Shown: positions 51,699-60,559, counted from the stretch's first letter. The stretch: 64,000 bases of DNA from Neisseria uirgultaei (GCF_962719845.1 NZ_CAUIYF010000001.1:160572-224571), one strand, 5' to 3'. Notes: generated by a model not told the origin, from the letters alone. Numbers and translations: made by a program.

Positions 51699-51715
51699 AT
51701 TCATATTTTAAGAAT
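51699..51715 (-). promoter_or_regulatory. Candidate NsrR operator of dnrN
   Basis: ATTCATATTTTAAGAAT is a near-perfect palindrome resembling the NsrR consensus core, placed just upstream of the dnrN start. NsrR control of meningococcal dnrN is known. The exact site is inferred. Confidence 0.5.
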
Positions 51716-51766
51716 CTATTTAAACAAAGCATACACCGCCCGCGCGCTTCTGTACAGCCTCAAACG

Positions 51767-51921
51767 TATGGTGGATTAACAAAAATCAGGACAAGGCGAC
51801 GAAGCCGCAGACAGTACAAATAGTACGGAACCGATTCACTTGGTGCTTCAGCACCTTAGAGAATCGTTCTCTTTGAGCTAAGGCGAGGTAACGCCGTACT
51901 GGTTTTTGTTAATCCACTATA
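51767..51921. repeat. Correia repeat-enclosed element, copy 2
   Basis: A 155-base element with ends TATGGTGG (one base changed from TATAGTGG) and CCACTATA. It is almost identical to the copy at 55223 and has matching GTGGATTAAC / GTTAATCCAC ends. It lies between the divergent dnrN and trxA. Confidence 0.92.
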
Positions 51922-52107
51922 TTTATTACATTTTGATAATAAAAGTAATTTTCAGAAAAATAATTCGACCCGTGCCGTCGGCTGAATTTGTAAAGACGAT
52001 GGGAGCGGTACAAAAAAACTATTATCCGAACATCCCCCTTGAAATTTTTACGTTCAAGCCCTATTCTGCACACTATCCCACTAATCCAAACCTAAAAGGA
52101 AAATTTG

Positions 52108-52440
52108 ATGAGCAGCGAATTGATTGTACACACCAGCGATGCCGCTTTTGAAAAAGACGTTTTAAATGCAGATACCCCCGTCCTGCTGGACTTTTGGGCT
52201 CCTTGGTGCGGCCCCTGCAAAATGATTGCCCCTATTTTGGACGATATCGCCGCCGAATTCGAAGGCCGTCTGAAAGTGGTCAAACTCAATATCGACGACA
52301 ACGAAGTCACCCCGTCCCGTTTCGGCGTACGCGGTATTCCGACCCTGATGGTATTCAAAAACGGCGAAGTCGTCGCCACCAAAGTCGGCGCATTGGCAAA
52401 AGGTCAGCTGACTGCCTTTGTTGAGGCTTCCATCGCCTAA
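52108..52440 (+). CDS. trxA: Thioredoxin
   Basis: A 110-residue thioredoxin with the active site WCGPC (Cys34 and Cys37, in LLDFWAPWCGPCKMIAPILD) and the cis-Pro GIPTLMVFKNGE. It is cytoplasmic and reduces protein disulfides. The ATG at 52108 is preferred to a TTG one codon upstream, with AAAAGGAAA in front. It lies downstream of the Correia element and ends in a strong terminator. Confidence 0.95.
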   Translation: MSSELIVHTSDAAFEKDVLNADTPVLLDFWAPWCGPCKMIAPILDDIAAEFEGRLKVVKLNIDDNEVTPSRFGVRGIPTLMVFKNGEVVATKVGALAKGQLTAFVEASIA

Positions 52441-52452
52441 CGGCAATATGGA

Positions 52453-52484
52453 AAAAAGCCGCCGGAAGATTCCGGCGGCTTTTT
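52453..52484. terminator. Strong bidirectional intrinsic terminator
   Basis: AAAAAGCCGCCGGAA and its exact inverse with a two-base loop form a 15-base-pair stem with A and T tails, between convergent trxA and the methyltransferase gene. Confidence 0.9.
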
Positions 52485-52491
52485 CGCACCC

Positions 52492-53439
52492 TTAAGATTT
52501 GTGGCGGATTTCCCAGCACCGATGGATTTTTTTGTTGCGGAAATCTTCGGGAACGGATTGTTTGGAAATGTCTTTGACGGCGTATTGTTCTGATACCGAA
52601 TCGTCCAAAACGAAGCTGCGCAAGTTGTTGGAGAAATACAAAATGCCGTCTGAAGCGAGCAGCTTCACCGCGCCGTCAATCAGCTTTTTGTGGTCGCGCT
52701 GAATGTCGAGGATATCGAACATTTTCTTGCTGTTGGAAAAACTGGGCGGGTCCATAACGATGAGGTCGAACTGTTTGCCTTCCCCATATGCCGTCTGAAG
52801 ATATTGGAACACGTCGGCGCGGACGATTTTGTGCCGTTCCGTATCGATGCCGTTGAGTTCGAAATTGCGTTTCACCCACTCGAGATAAGTGTTGGATAAA
52901 TCGACGGTTTCGCTGGATACCGCGCCGCCGGTGGCTGCATAGACGGTGAAGCTGCCGGTGTAGGAAAACAGGTTTAGGAAGCGTTTGCCCGCTGCGGTTT
53001 CGCCGACTTTTTTGCGCGTGTTGCGGTGGTCGAGAAAGAGGCCGGTGTCGAGGTATTTGTCGAGGTTGACCCAAAACTTGCGGCCGTTTTCGGTGATGAC
53101 GAAATCGTCGCCGGTTTTGCCGGTTTTCTCGTATTGTTGCAGGCCTTTTTGGCGTTCGCGGCGTTTGAGGTGGATTTGTTCGGGCGCAAAACCGGTAACG
53201 AAGGCGACGGCTTCCAATACTTCGGCAAGCCATGCATCGTATTCTTCGGGCTGCATCAGCCAGCCGGTATCGTATTCCTGAAGGTGGATTTGGTCGCCGT
53301 AAACATCGACGGCAAAGGGGAATTGGGGGATGTCGCGGTCGTAAATGCGCCAGGCTTCGATGCCGTTGCGTTTCGCCCATTTCATAAGGTGTTTGATGTT
53401 TTTGCCCAAGCGGTTGGCAAACGGTGTGATGTCGGTCAT
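52492..53439 (-). CDS. Class I SAM-dependent methyltransferase, RlmK/RlmI-like
   Basis: A 315-residue protein matching the C-terminal half of RlmKL (RlmK, 23S rRNA m7G2069) and the RlmI family: FANRLGKNIKHLMKWAKRNG at the N-terminus, GLFLDHRNTRK, the SAM motif FLNLFSYTGSFTVYAATGGA and the catalytic region FDLIVMDPPSFSNSKKMFDI. It is therefore a probable rRNA methyltransferase acting as a separate RlmK. The start at 53439 (MTDITPFANRL) matches the family. The upstream 330 bases up to rhlE hold no other gene. Confidence 0.83.
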   Translation of the reverse strand: MTDITPFANRLGKNIKHLMKWAKRNGIEAWRIYDRDIPQFPFAVDVYGDQIHLQEYDTGWLMQPEEYDAWLAEVLEAVAFVTGFAPEQIHLKRRERQKGLQQYEKTGKTGDDFVITENGRKFWVNLDKYLDTGLFLDHRNTRKKVGETAAGKRFLNLFSYTGSFTVYAATGGAVSSETVDLSNTYLEWVKRNFELNGIDTERHKIVRADVFQYLQTAYGEGKQFDLIVMDPPSFSNSKKMFDILDIQRDHKKLIDGAVKLLASDGILYFSNNLRSFVLDDSVSEQYAVKDISKQSVPEDFRNKKIHRCWEIRHKS

Positions 53440-53768
53440 TGATTTCAGGCGGAATAAAGTGGAAAACGGCAATTTTACTGTAATTAACGCCCGATTGCTT
53501 GACCGTTTCGGGCAAACCCTATACCATCAGCCGCTTATCTTGTCATACGAAGCCATCGCCTTCCAACCTAAACCGCCCTTCCGGGCGCGTTTCTTTTGTT
53601 GCTTTGATTTTGCAAAGCGTATCTGTGCAGGTTGCCGTCGATGTAAACCACAAGCGAGCCGCTTGCGACAACCCTGTAACTTCACATTTTCCGTATCGTT
53701 ACTTTCCTTTGCTTCAGGTCGTCTGAAAACTGTTCAGACGTGCGCGTTGTTGTCTCTTTAGGATAGCT
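53440..53768. other. Divergent spacer upstream of rhlE
   Basis: A spacer of 329 bases between divergent genes. It includes a partial uptake-like inverted pair (GTCGTCTGAA ... TTCAGACG, about 53719-53741) and must hold both promoters. Long leaders are common for RNA helicases, but no defined element was recognised. Confidence 0.4.
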
Positions 53769-55157
53769 ATGTCTATTAAATTTGCCGATTTGAACCTCGA
53801 TAAAAACATTTTGTCCGCCGTGCGCAGCGAGGGTTACGAAAGCCCGACGCCGATTCAGGCGCAGGCGATTCCGTTTGCTTTGGAAGGCCGCGACATTATG
53901 GCTTCGGCGCAAACCGGCTCCGGCAAAACCGCCGCCTTCCTGCTGCCGACGTTGCAGCGGCTGACCAAACGCAGCGAAAAACCGGGCAAAGGCCCGCGCG
54001 CTTTGGTATTGACGCCGACCCGCGAATTGGCGGCGCAAGTCGAGAAAAACGCGCTGGCGTACGCCAAAAATATGCGTTGGTTCCGCACCGTCAGCATCGT
54101 CGGCGGTGCATCGTTCGGCTACCAAACCCGCGCCCTGAGCAAACCGGTTGACCTGATTGTCGCCACACCGGGCCGTCTGATGGACTTGATGCAAAGCGGC
54201 AAAGTCGATTTCACCCGCTTAGAAGTGCTGATTCTGGACGAAGCCGACCGCATGTTGGACATGGGCTTTATCGACGACATCGAAACCATCGTCGAAGCCA
54301 CCCCGGCCGACCGTCAGACTTTATTGTTCTCCGCCACTTGGGACGGCGCAGTCGGCAAACTGGCGCGCAAACTGACCAAAGACCCTGAAGTCATCGAAGT
54401 CGAACGCGTGGACGACCAAGGCAAAATCGAAGAGCAGCTGCTGTACTGCGACGATATGCGCCACAAAAACCGCCTGCTCGACCACATCTTGCGCGATGCC
54501 AACATCGACCAATGCGTGATTTTCACGTCCACCAAAGCCATGACCGAAGTCATTGCGGATGAATTGTACGAAAAAGGTTTCGCCGCAAACTGCCTACACG
54601 GCGATATGCCGCAAGGCTGGCGCAACCGCACGCTGATGGATTTGCGCAAAGGCCGCTGCAAAATTTTGGTTGCCACCGACGTTGCCGCCCGCGGTATCGA
54701 CGTACCGACCATTACCCACGTCATCAACTACGACCTGCCGAAACAAGCGGAAGACTACGTTCACCGCATCGGCCGTACCGGTCGCGCAGGCCGTACCGGT
54801 ATTGCGATTACGTTTGCCGAAGTGAACGAATACGTCAAAGTCCACAAAATCGAAAAATACATCGGCCGCAAATTGCCTGAGCTGACCATCGAAGGCATGG
54901 AACCAACCCGCAAGCGCAAATCCGCAAGCGGCAAGCCGAAAGGCAAAGGCGGCTGGGGCGATAGGAAATCCGGCGGCTGGCGCGGCGATCATAGACCGAG
55001 CAAAGAAGGCTTCGGCGACAAAACGCGCGGCGAAGGTTTCAAGAAAGAGGGCTTTAAGAAAGATAGTTTCAAAAAAACCGGCGAAGGCTTCAAAGGCAAA
55101 CGCAAATCCGGCGATTCTTTTGCCGGCAAAAGCGAACGCCGTTACAAAGACCGCTAA
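53769..55157 (+). CDS. rhlE: DEAD-box RNA helicase RhlE
   Basis: A 462-residue DEAD-box helicase with the Q motif (GYESPTPIQAQAIP), Walker A AQTGSGKTAAF, PTRELAAQ, DEAD in LDEADRMLDMG, SAT, and motifs V and VI (ARGIDVPTITHVINYDLP, HRIGRTGRAGR). The C-terminal tail (about 375-462) is basic and Gly/Lys/Phe-rich with repeated KKEGF/KKDSF/GEGFK units, an RNA-binding tail. It probably acts in ribosome assembly and RNA turnover. The short length and tail fit RhlE. Confidence 0.92.
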   Translation: MSIKFADLNLDKNILSAVRSEGYESPTPIQAQAIPFALEGRDIMASAQTGSGKTAAFLLPTLQRLTKRSEKPGKGPRALVLTPTRELAAQVEKNALAYAKNMRWFRTVSIVGGASFGYQTRALSKPVDLIVATPGRLMDLMQSGKVDFTRLEVLILDEADRMLDMGFIDDIETIVEATPADRQTLLFSATWDGAVGKLARKLTKDPEVIEVERVDDQGKIEEQLLYCDDMRHKNRLLDHILRDANIDQCVIFTSTKAMTEVIADELYEKGFAANCLHGDMPQGWRNRTLMDLRKGRCKILVATDVAARGIDVPTITHVINYDLPKQAEDYVHRIGRTGRAGRTGIAITFAEVNEYVKVHKIEKYIGRKLPELTIEGMEPTRKRKSASGKPKGKGGWGDRKSGGWRGDHRPSKEGFGDKTRGEGFKKEGFKKDSFKKTGEGFKGKRKSGDSFAGKSERRYKDR

Positions 55158-55180
55158 GCCCCAACCTGCCGCATAAACCA

Positions 55181-55217
55181 ATGCCGTCTAAAACCGATTT
55201 CGGGTTTCAGACGGCAT
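55181..55217. terminator. DUS-type hairpin after rhlE
   Basis: ATGCCGTCTAAAA faces TTTCAGACGGCAT. One mismatch in the left copy, T run on the right. It lies 24 bases past the rhlE stop and six bases from a Correia element. Confidence 0.75.
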
Positions 55218-55222
55218 TTTTG

Positions 55223-55377
55223 TATAGTGGATTAACAAAAATCAGGACAAGGCGACGAAGCCGCAGACAGTACAAATAGTACGGAACCGATTCACTTGAT
55301 GCTTCAGCACCTTAGAGAATCGTTCTCTTTGAGCTAAGGCGAGGCAACGCCGTACTGGTTTTTGTTAATCCACTATA
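55223..55377. repeat. Correia repeat-enclosed element, copy 3
   Basis: A 155-base element with perfect TATAGTGGATTAAC / GTTAATCCACTATA ends, inserted just after the terminator of rhlE. It differs from copy 2 by only a few bases. Confidence 0.93.
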
Positions 55378-55656
55378 ATGTTTCAGCACCGCCCGGCTTT
55401 GATACCCAAAGGATTAGGCTGCAATAAAAACCCTTTTCCGCTTTGGTAACGATTGAAATTTATGTAAATTCAAATACCTAGATTCCTTCCTACGCGGGAA
55501 TGACGCGGAAAGGTTCAGATGCAGGGTGGGCATTCCCGCCCGCCAAATCCCGCCCTTGCATCGGTCGGCAAGAATGCTCGCCCTACGGCCTGACGGTTCG
55601 ATATGATGCCGTCTGAAAATCAAACGGCAACATAACGCCCCCTAACAAATGCAAAA

Positions 55657-55685
55657 ATGCCGTCTGAAAGCCCTTCAGACGGCAT
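55657..55685. terminator. Inverted DUS pair after the lipoprotein gene
   Basis: Twelve-base-pair DUS hairpin with a five-base loop, 13 bases past the end of the minus-strand gene at 55698. The region 55378-55656 before it holds only a degenerate dRS3 copy (55483-55502). Confidence 0.75.
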
Positions 55686-55697
55686 GGCGCGACGGGT

Positions 55698-56252
55698 TTA
55701 CCGCCTCCTGCCGAAACCGCGCATAGCGGGGCGGCGGTAATTGGCGGGCGGGCGCGTTGTCGGGCGGTAACGCTGCGCCTGCGCCGCCTGTTGTTCTGCA
55801 CGGAGGCTGCGCGTGTTCAAATCCCTGCTGGTGCGCGCATTGGGGCGTGCGGACTGATGGTAGGCGGCACGCGCACGCCGGGCGACGGAGCTGTCTTGGT
55901 TGCCCGCCCGTGTGAATTTGTTTGCCAACGCGTTGCCGATAAACGCGCCTGCCGCCGCGCCGACCAGGCTTTGCAGCAGCCAGCTTCCTGTCGATTGGTC
56001 GTAAATATACTGCTGCCCGTCTTTGCCGGTAACGGGCTGACCGTTATTGCCGTTTGCCTGTGCTTCGGCAGGAATGGTGTCTTTGACTGCTTCGGGAGTC
56101 AGTTGGTAAACCGTATCGTCTGCCTGCTGTGCGAGCTGCTGTTGCAGGGCTTCAATCTGTTTCTGCTGCCGTTCGAGCCGCGCCTGCGTGTCGTCTTGGC
56201 AGGCGGCGAGTGAGAATGTTGCGATAAGCGCGGAGGCGATGATTTTTTTCAT
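55698..56252 (-). CDS. Lipoprotein with glycine-zipper-like segment and Arg-rich tail
   Basis: A 184-residue protein with a lipoprotein signal (KKIIASALIATFSLAAC, Cys at about 19). A Gln-rich helix follows (QARLERQQKQIEALQQQLAQ), then a Gly/Ala-rich hydrophobic stretch (LVGAAAGAFIGNALANKF, about 113-132) resembling a glycine zipper, and a Gln/Arg-rich basic tail ending GFGRRR. It is predicted to be anchored in the envelope. No named family is recognised and the function is unknown. The start at 56252 puts the lipobox at the correct distance. Confidence 0.75.
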   Translation of the reverse strand: MKKIIASALIATFSLAACQDDTQARLERQQKQIEALQQQLAQQADDTVYQLTPEAVKDTIPAEAQANGNNGQPVTGKDGQQYIYDQSTGSWLLQSLVGAAAGAFIGNALANKFTRAGNQDSSVARRARAAYHQSARPNARTSRDLNTRSLRAEQQAAQAQRYRPTTRPPANYRRPAMRGFGRRR

Positions 56253-56336
56253 GTGTGTCCTGTTCGGGTGGAAAATCGGTTTTATTGTATCGCCGTCGGG
56301 AATTTTGGCAAGCATTCTGCCGGCAAATCGTGATGT

Positions 56337-56837
56337 TTACAGGGGCAGGGGGTGCAGTTTGCGGACAAATGCGAGGCTGTTGGCGACGGGGTTGCCTTTG
56401 TTTTCGACTTCGTGTTCGGTTTCTACGGTCAGCAGGCGGCGGTTTTTGTGTTTGTTCAGGCTCAATTCGGCTTGTGCGGGTATGAAAAACAGGCGGTGTT
56501 TTTCGGCAAAGCGGCGGGCGCGGCTGTTGGCGGTTTTCAATACTTGCAGCAGCGATACGTCCAGATGGAAGCAGCGCACGCCCAATACGAGAATCCGTGC
56601 GGCAAAAAAATCGGCGGCATCGGTAAACTCGGCGGGGCTGCTGCGGCTGAAATCGTGCCGTTCGGCGGCTATCAGGGCGGCAACGGTGCGGATTTGCGGA
56701 ATCATCGATTCGCTGATGAGTGTGCCGTCCCGCCCTGCATCGAGAAGTATGAGGGAAAAATCCTGCGCATCATCGACAATAATGCTGCAAGTGTGCAGGG
56801 TTTCGTTTTGTGCGGCGGTTTGGGGCATTGCATTCAT
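56337..56837 (-). CDS. Conserved-looking hypothetical protein
   Basis: A 166-residue cytoplasmic protein (MNAMPQTAAQNETLHTCSII, then VDDAQDFSLILLDAGRDGTL). It is mixed alpha/beta with a hydrophobic stretch FFAARILVLGVRCFHLDVSL and a basic C-terminus. No domain is recognised. The start at 56837 has AGGA about eight bases upstream; a second ATG six bases earlier is possible. The GC content is like that of neighbouring core genes. Minus-strand terminators lie just upstream (56896-56985). Confidence 0.6.
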   Translation of the reverse strand: MNAMPQTAAQNETLHTCSIIVDDAQDFSLILLDAGRDGTLISESMIPQIRTVAALIAAERHDFSRSSPAEFTDAADFFAARILVLGVRCFHLDVSLLQVLKTANSRARRFAEKHRLFFIPAQAELSLNKHKNRRLLTVETEHEVENKGNPVANSLAFVRKLHPLPL

Positions 56838-56895
56838 GGTCATTTTCCTGATTCTGTCGTGTGTTGCCGAATCGGGCGACCTGTGTGAAGGTAAC

Positions 56896-56985
56896 AAAAA
56901 AGCCGCCCCGTTTTCGAGCGGCCTGTTTTGCGTATGGGATGGATTTCAAGCAAGCGCAAAAAAGTACCGCACGTCTGTGTGGTAC
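56896..56985 (-). terminator. Two tandem intrinsic terminators on the minus strand
   Basis: On the minus strand, a nine-base-pair stem with one mismatch (56977-56985 with 56964-56972, four-base loop) is followed by six T (56963-56958). A second stem GGCGGC-type (56918-56922 with 56902-56906) is followed by six T (56901-56896). No gene is annotated upstream on that strand before argD (57241), so they end an unrecognised short transcript or form an attenuator for the gene at 56837. Confidence 0.6.
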
Positions 56986-57200
56986 CAATAGCAGTAAGCG
57001 GTTGTAAACGTTTTGCCTTGCATGATGAAATGCCGTCTGAAGATAAAAATATTGGGGAGAGTCTAAATCAAAACGCTGCCGCGCCTCAAGCATTTTATTG
57101 AAATTTTTTTGATTTTTCATCTATCTTATTGAAAATATTTAGGTTTATTTTTACCGCTACCCGATATTGTCGGCAATTTCCCTTTATCCGCCTTGAAAAA
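56986..57200 (-). ncRNA. Candidate small RNA or attenuated leader upstream of argD (minus strand)
   Basis: This non-coding stretch of about 200 bases ends in two tandem intrinsic terminators on the minus strand. A possible promoter on that strand is TTGCCG, 17 bases, TAAAAA (around 57175-57148). A single DUS is inside (about 57029). There is no convincing reading frame. The RNA would be 150-200 nt. This is a prediction from terminators and spacing only. Confidence 0.3.
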
Positions 57201-57240
57201 CGGTGCATAATCCCGAGCAAAACCGCAATCAGGAGCAATT

Positions 57241-58434
57241 ATGCAAAACTATCTGACCCCCAATTTCGCCTTTGCCCCGATGATTCCCGAACGCGCTTCA
57301 GGCAGCCGCGTTTGGGATACGGAAGGGCGTGAATATATTGATTTTTCAGGCGGCATCGCCGTCAATGCGCTGGGACACTGCCACCCTGCCCTTATCGATG
57401 CTTTAAACACGCAGATGCACAAGCTGTGGCACATTTCCAATATCTATACGACACGTCCGGCGCAGGAATTGGCGCAAAAATTGGTGAAACACAGTTTTGC
57501 CGACAAGGTTTTTTTCTGCAACTCGGGCGCGGAAGCGAATGAGGCGGCGTTGAAGCTGGCGAGGAAATACGCCCGCGACCGTTTCGGCGGAGGAAAAAGC
57601 GAAATCGTCGCCTGTATCAACAGTTTCCACGGGCGCACGCTGTTTACCGTATCCGTCGGCGGCCAGCCGAAATACAGCAAGGATTATGCACCGCTGCCGC
57701 AAGGCATTACGCACGTTCCGTTCAACGATATTGCCGCGCTGGAAGCTGCCGTCGGCGAACAGACCTGCGCGGTCATCATCGAGCCGATACAGGGCGAAAG
57801 CGGCATCCTGCCCGCCACTGCGGAATATTTGCAAACCGCGCGCCGTCTGTGCGACAAATACGGCGCGTTGTTGATTTTGGACGAAGTTCAAACCGGTATG
57901 GGGCATACAGGCAGGCTGTTTGCCTATGAACATTACGGCGTTGTTCCCGATATTTTGAGTTCGGCAAAAGCCTTGGGCTGCGGCTTTCCGATCGGCGCTA
58001 TGCTGGCGGAGGAAGAGGTTGCCGCCGCCTTCCAACCGGGTACGCACGGCTCGACTTTCGGCGGCAACCTGATGGCGTGTGCAGTCGGCAGCCGCGCATT
58101 CGACATCATCAATGCGCCCGAAACTTTAAACCATGTCCGTGAACAGGGGCAGAAACTTCAGACGGCATTGCTGGATTTGGGCAGGAAAACGGGCTTGTTC
58201 TCACAGGTTCGCGGGATGGGGCTGCTGCTCGGCTGCGTGTTGGACGCGCCTTATTGCGGACGCGCATCCGAAATAACCGCCGCTGCGTTGAAACACGGCG
58301 TGATGATTTTGGTTGCGGGTGCGGACGTATTGCGTTTCGCGCCTTCGCTGCTGTTGAACGATGAAGATATGGCGGAAGGTTTGGCGCGTCTGGAAAACGC
58401 GCTGGCGGAATTTGCCGCCGCAAACCGCCCCTAG
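57241..58434 (+). CDS. argD: Acetylornithine aminotransferase
   Basis: A 397-residue class III PLP aminotransferase of arginine biosynthesis (and probably succinyl-diaminopimelate transamination for lysine and peptidoglycan). Visible are VFFCNSGAEANEAALKLARK, the PLP Asp in LILDEVQTGMGHTGRLFAYE and the PLP-binding Lys in ILSSAKALGCGFPIGAML. The length is normal. The ATG at 57241 follows CAGGAGC. DUS and a second strong hairpin end it. Confidence 0.94.
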   Translation: MQNYLTPNFAFAPMIPERASGSRVWDTEGREYIDFSGGIAVNALGHCHPALIDALNTQMHKLWHISNIYTTRPAQELAQKLVKHSFADKVFFCNSGAEANEAALKLARKYARDRFGGGKSEIVACINSFHGRTLFTVSVGGQPKYSKDYAPLPQGITHVPFNDIAALEAAVGEQTCAVIIEPIQGESGILPATAEYLQTARRLCDKYGALLILDEVQTGMGHTGRLFAYEHYGVVPDILSSAKALGCGFPIGAMLAEEEVAAAFQPGTHGSTFGGNLMACAVGSRAFDIINAPETLNHVREQGQKLQTALLDLGRKTGLFSQVRGMGLLLGCVLDAPYCGRASEITAAALKHGVMILVAGADVLRFAPSLLLNDEDMAEGLARLENALAEFAAANRP

Positions 58435-58445
58435 GCAGAAAGCAG

Positions 58446-58480
58446 ATGCCGTCTGAAAACGGGAAGGCTTCAGACGGCAT
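58446..58480. terminator. Inverted DUS pair after argD
   Basis: Twelve-base-pair DUS hairpin, 12 bases past argD. Confidence 0.75.
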
Positions 58481-58487
58481 CAGAAAC

Positions 58488-58533
58488 AAAAAACCGCTTC
58501 GGAAACGTGATTCAACGTTCCGAAGCGGTTTTG
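58488..58533. terminator. Strong intrinsic terminator shared by argD and clpX
   Basis: AAAACCGCTTCGGAACG-type arms (58489-58507 with 58515-58533, one bulged base) with A and T tails, between the convergent genes. It lies seven bases beyond the clpX stop. Confidence 0.85.
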
Positions 58534-58540
58534 TTTGCCA

Positions 58541-59785
58541 TCAGGACTCGAACACCAATTCCGGTTCCCTGCCCTCTTCAATGACTGCCTTGCCGATCAC
58601 CACTTTTTTCAAGCCTTGCAAATCGGGCAGGCGGTACATCGTATCGAGCAGGCAGCGTTCGACAATGGAACGCAGGCCGCGCGCGCCGGTTTTACGTTCC
58701 ATTGCCTGCCGCGCGATGGAACGCAATGCGCCTTCTTCAAACTCCAGTTCGACATTTTCCATGCCGAACAAGGCTTGATACTGCTTGACCAAAGCATTTT
58801 TCGGCTCGGTCAAAATATTAATCAGCGCGTCCTCATCCAGTTCTTCTAGTGTTGCAATCACGGGCAAACGTCCGATTAATTCCGGAATCAGGCCGAATTT
58901 AATCAAGTCTTCCGGTTCGACAATACCGAACAGCTTGGTAATGTCGGCATCCTCATCCTTGCTGTGAACGGACGCACCGAAACCGATACCGCCTTTCTCG
59001 GTGCGCTGACGGATTACTTTTTCCAAGCCTGCAAACGCGCCGCCGCAGATAAACAAGATGTTGGTGGTATCGACATTGATAAATTCCTGATTTGGATGCT
59101 TGCGGCCGCCTTGGGGCGGAACACTTGCCACCGTACCTTCAATCAGTTTCAGCAAGGCTTGTTGCACACCTTCGCCGGATACGTCGCGCGTGATGGACGG
59201 GTTGTCGCTTTTGCGTGAAATTTTATCGATTTCGTCGATATAGACGATGCCGCGCTGGGCTTTTTCGACATCGAAATCGCATTTGCCCAAGAGCTTGGTA
59301 ATGATTTGCTCGACGTCTTCACCGACATAACCTGCTTCAGTCAAAGTTGTGGCATCCGCCATCACGAACGGTACGTCCAGTTTGCGCGCCAAAGATTGCG
59401 CCAGCAGGGTTTTACCCGATCCGGTCGGGCCGATAAGCAGGATGTTGGATTTCGACAATTCGACATTACCGCCGGCTTTAGGGTGGCGCAGGCGTTTGTA
59501 ATGGTTGTACACCGACACCGCCAAGGCTTTCTTGGCTGGTTCCTGACCGATAACGTGGTCGTTAAGGTTGGCAACGATTTCGGCGGGCGTGGGCAGCTTG
59601 CCGGATTCCTCCGGCTCCCCTCCGGCACTTTCTGGAGGCGTGCCGTCATTTCCGTCTTCATGCAATATTTCAATACAGTTTGAGACGCATTCGTCGCAGA
59701 TAAAGGCGTTTTCGCCCTCAATCAAATGTTTGACGTGTGATTTGGATTTTCCGCAAAAGGAACAGGTACGGTTTTCGTTGGACAT
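58541..59785 (-). CDS. clpX: ATP-dependent Clp protease ATP-binding subunit ClpX
   Basis: A 414-residue AAA+ unfoldase that feeds proteins to ClpP. The N-terminal zinc finger (CSFCGKSKSHVKHLIEGENA then CDECVSNC), Walker A GPTGSGKTLLAQ, Walker B YIDEIDKISRK, and the pore loop region GYVGEDVEQI are visible. The start at 59785 (MSNENRTCSFC) is chosen over an upstream ATG at 59869 in unrelated sequence. clpP is not adjacent in this window. Confidence 0.96.
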   Translation of the reverse strand: MSNENRTCSFCGKSKSHVKHLIEGENAFICDECVSNCIEILHEDGNDGTPPESAGGEPEESGKLPTPAEIVANLNDHVIGQEPAKKALAVSVYNHYKRLRHPKAGGNVELSKSNILLIGPTGSGKTLLAQSLARKLDVPFVMADATTLTEAGYVGEDVEQIITKLLGKCDFDVEKAQRGIVYIDEIDKISRKSDNPSITRDVSGEGVQQALLKLIEGTVASVPPQGGRKHPNQEFINVDTTNILFICGGAFAGLEKVIRQRTEKGGIGFGASVHSKDEDADITKLFGIVEPEDLIKFGLIPELIGRLPVIATLEELDEDALINILTEPKNALVKQYQALFGMENVELEFEEGALRSIARQAMERKTGARGLRSIVERCLLDTMYRLPDLQGLKKVVIGKAVIEEGREPELVFES

Positions 59786-59897
59786 GGCTTTCTTTACAAT
59801 GTATGCGTTGCAGAAACGGCACGCGCCGTTCGGGTTGCCAAGTATAATAACTATATCCGTGCTTATCAATATAAAAGAATAGCATACATCTCAAGAA

Positions 59898-60440
59898 TCA
59901 ATTCTCTCGACTGAGATGTATATACCAACCATTTTTTATAGGACGATATAACTCTATATTTGCAGAATATCTTTGAGCAACTTGATCCAAATCTTCCTCC
60001 GTAATTCTTTCTACGATATACATTTCAGTGCTGGGATCTAAGGCAACCTCTTTATCGTAGTTCTTTATATGATTCTCAAGATTTGGAGTATAGACATACT
60101 CCTTGTACCCTCCACTGATAGAAACACCCCATGTATGAAAGAGCAAGCATACTTCTGATATCCCATCATACTGTATACTAATAATATCCAGTCTCTTGAT
60201 TAAAGAGTCCAATTCCTTTTTATCTTTAGATGAAATAACATAGGCTGTACTATCTGTTTCGTCATAAGGGGGATAATGAAATCCATCGTACTTAACAGAA
60301 ATTTTTCTCAATCTCTCAAATTCAGACTCGTAGAGATTGAAATGCTCTAACATTTGATGATCTGACGACACATTATTTCTTGTACACCCAAAAAGCAAAA
60401 AAATGAATGTAATTAAAAAGAATATTAATAATTTAGGCAT
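59898..60440 (-). CDS. Lipoprotein, putative immunity protein
   Basis: A 180-residue AT-rich gene. The protein has a lipoprotein signal with lipobox LLFGC (Cys about 19), then polar, Tyr/Asp-rich sequence (YDGFHYPPYDETDSTAYVIS; SIQYDGISEVCLLFHTWGVS). Its start codon lies 13-15 bases inside the end of a toxin-like frame. Position, composition and export suggest an immunity protein for a periplasm-acting toxin. No family is recognised. It lies between clpX and rbfA, which by locus numbering adjoin in MC58, so the insert is probably strain-specific. Confidence 0.5.
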   Translation of the reverse strand: MPKLLIFFLITFIFLLFGCTRNNVSSDHQMLEHFNLYESEFERLRKISVKYDGFHYPPYDETDSTAYVISSKDKKELDSLIKRLDIISIQYDGISEVCLLFHTWGVSISGGYKEYVYTPNLENHIKNYDKEVALDPSTEMYIVERITEEDLDQVAQRYSANIELYRPIKNGWYIHLSREN

Positions 60441-60559
60441 TTCTTGATATTTACAGGTTTGTTATCTTGATAAGATTTATAGATTTCATCTAAGATAACT
60501 TGAGCCGTTAAAAAAGAAGGAGTTCCTCCATATCTATTATAATGTTTCCAAATGTAACT
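60425..60559 (-). pseudogene. C-terminal tail of a polymorphic toxin (remnant)
   Basis: After an in-frame stop, the minus strand reads SYIWKHYNRYGGTPSFLTAQ then VILDEIYKSYQDNKPVNIKK CLNY and TAA at 60425. The sequence is protein-like and ends 16 bases past the start of the next gene, as at toxin/immunity junctions. No toxin body is upstream. The opposite strand over the same bases is a weaker alternative frame. It is called a remnant from context. Confidence 0.45.
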
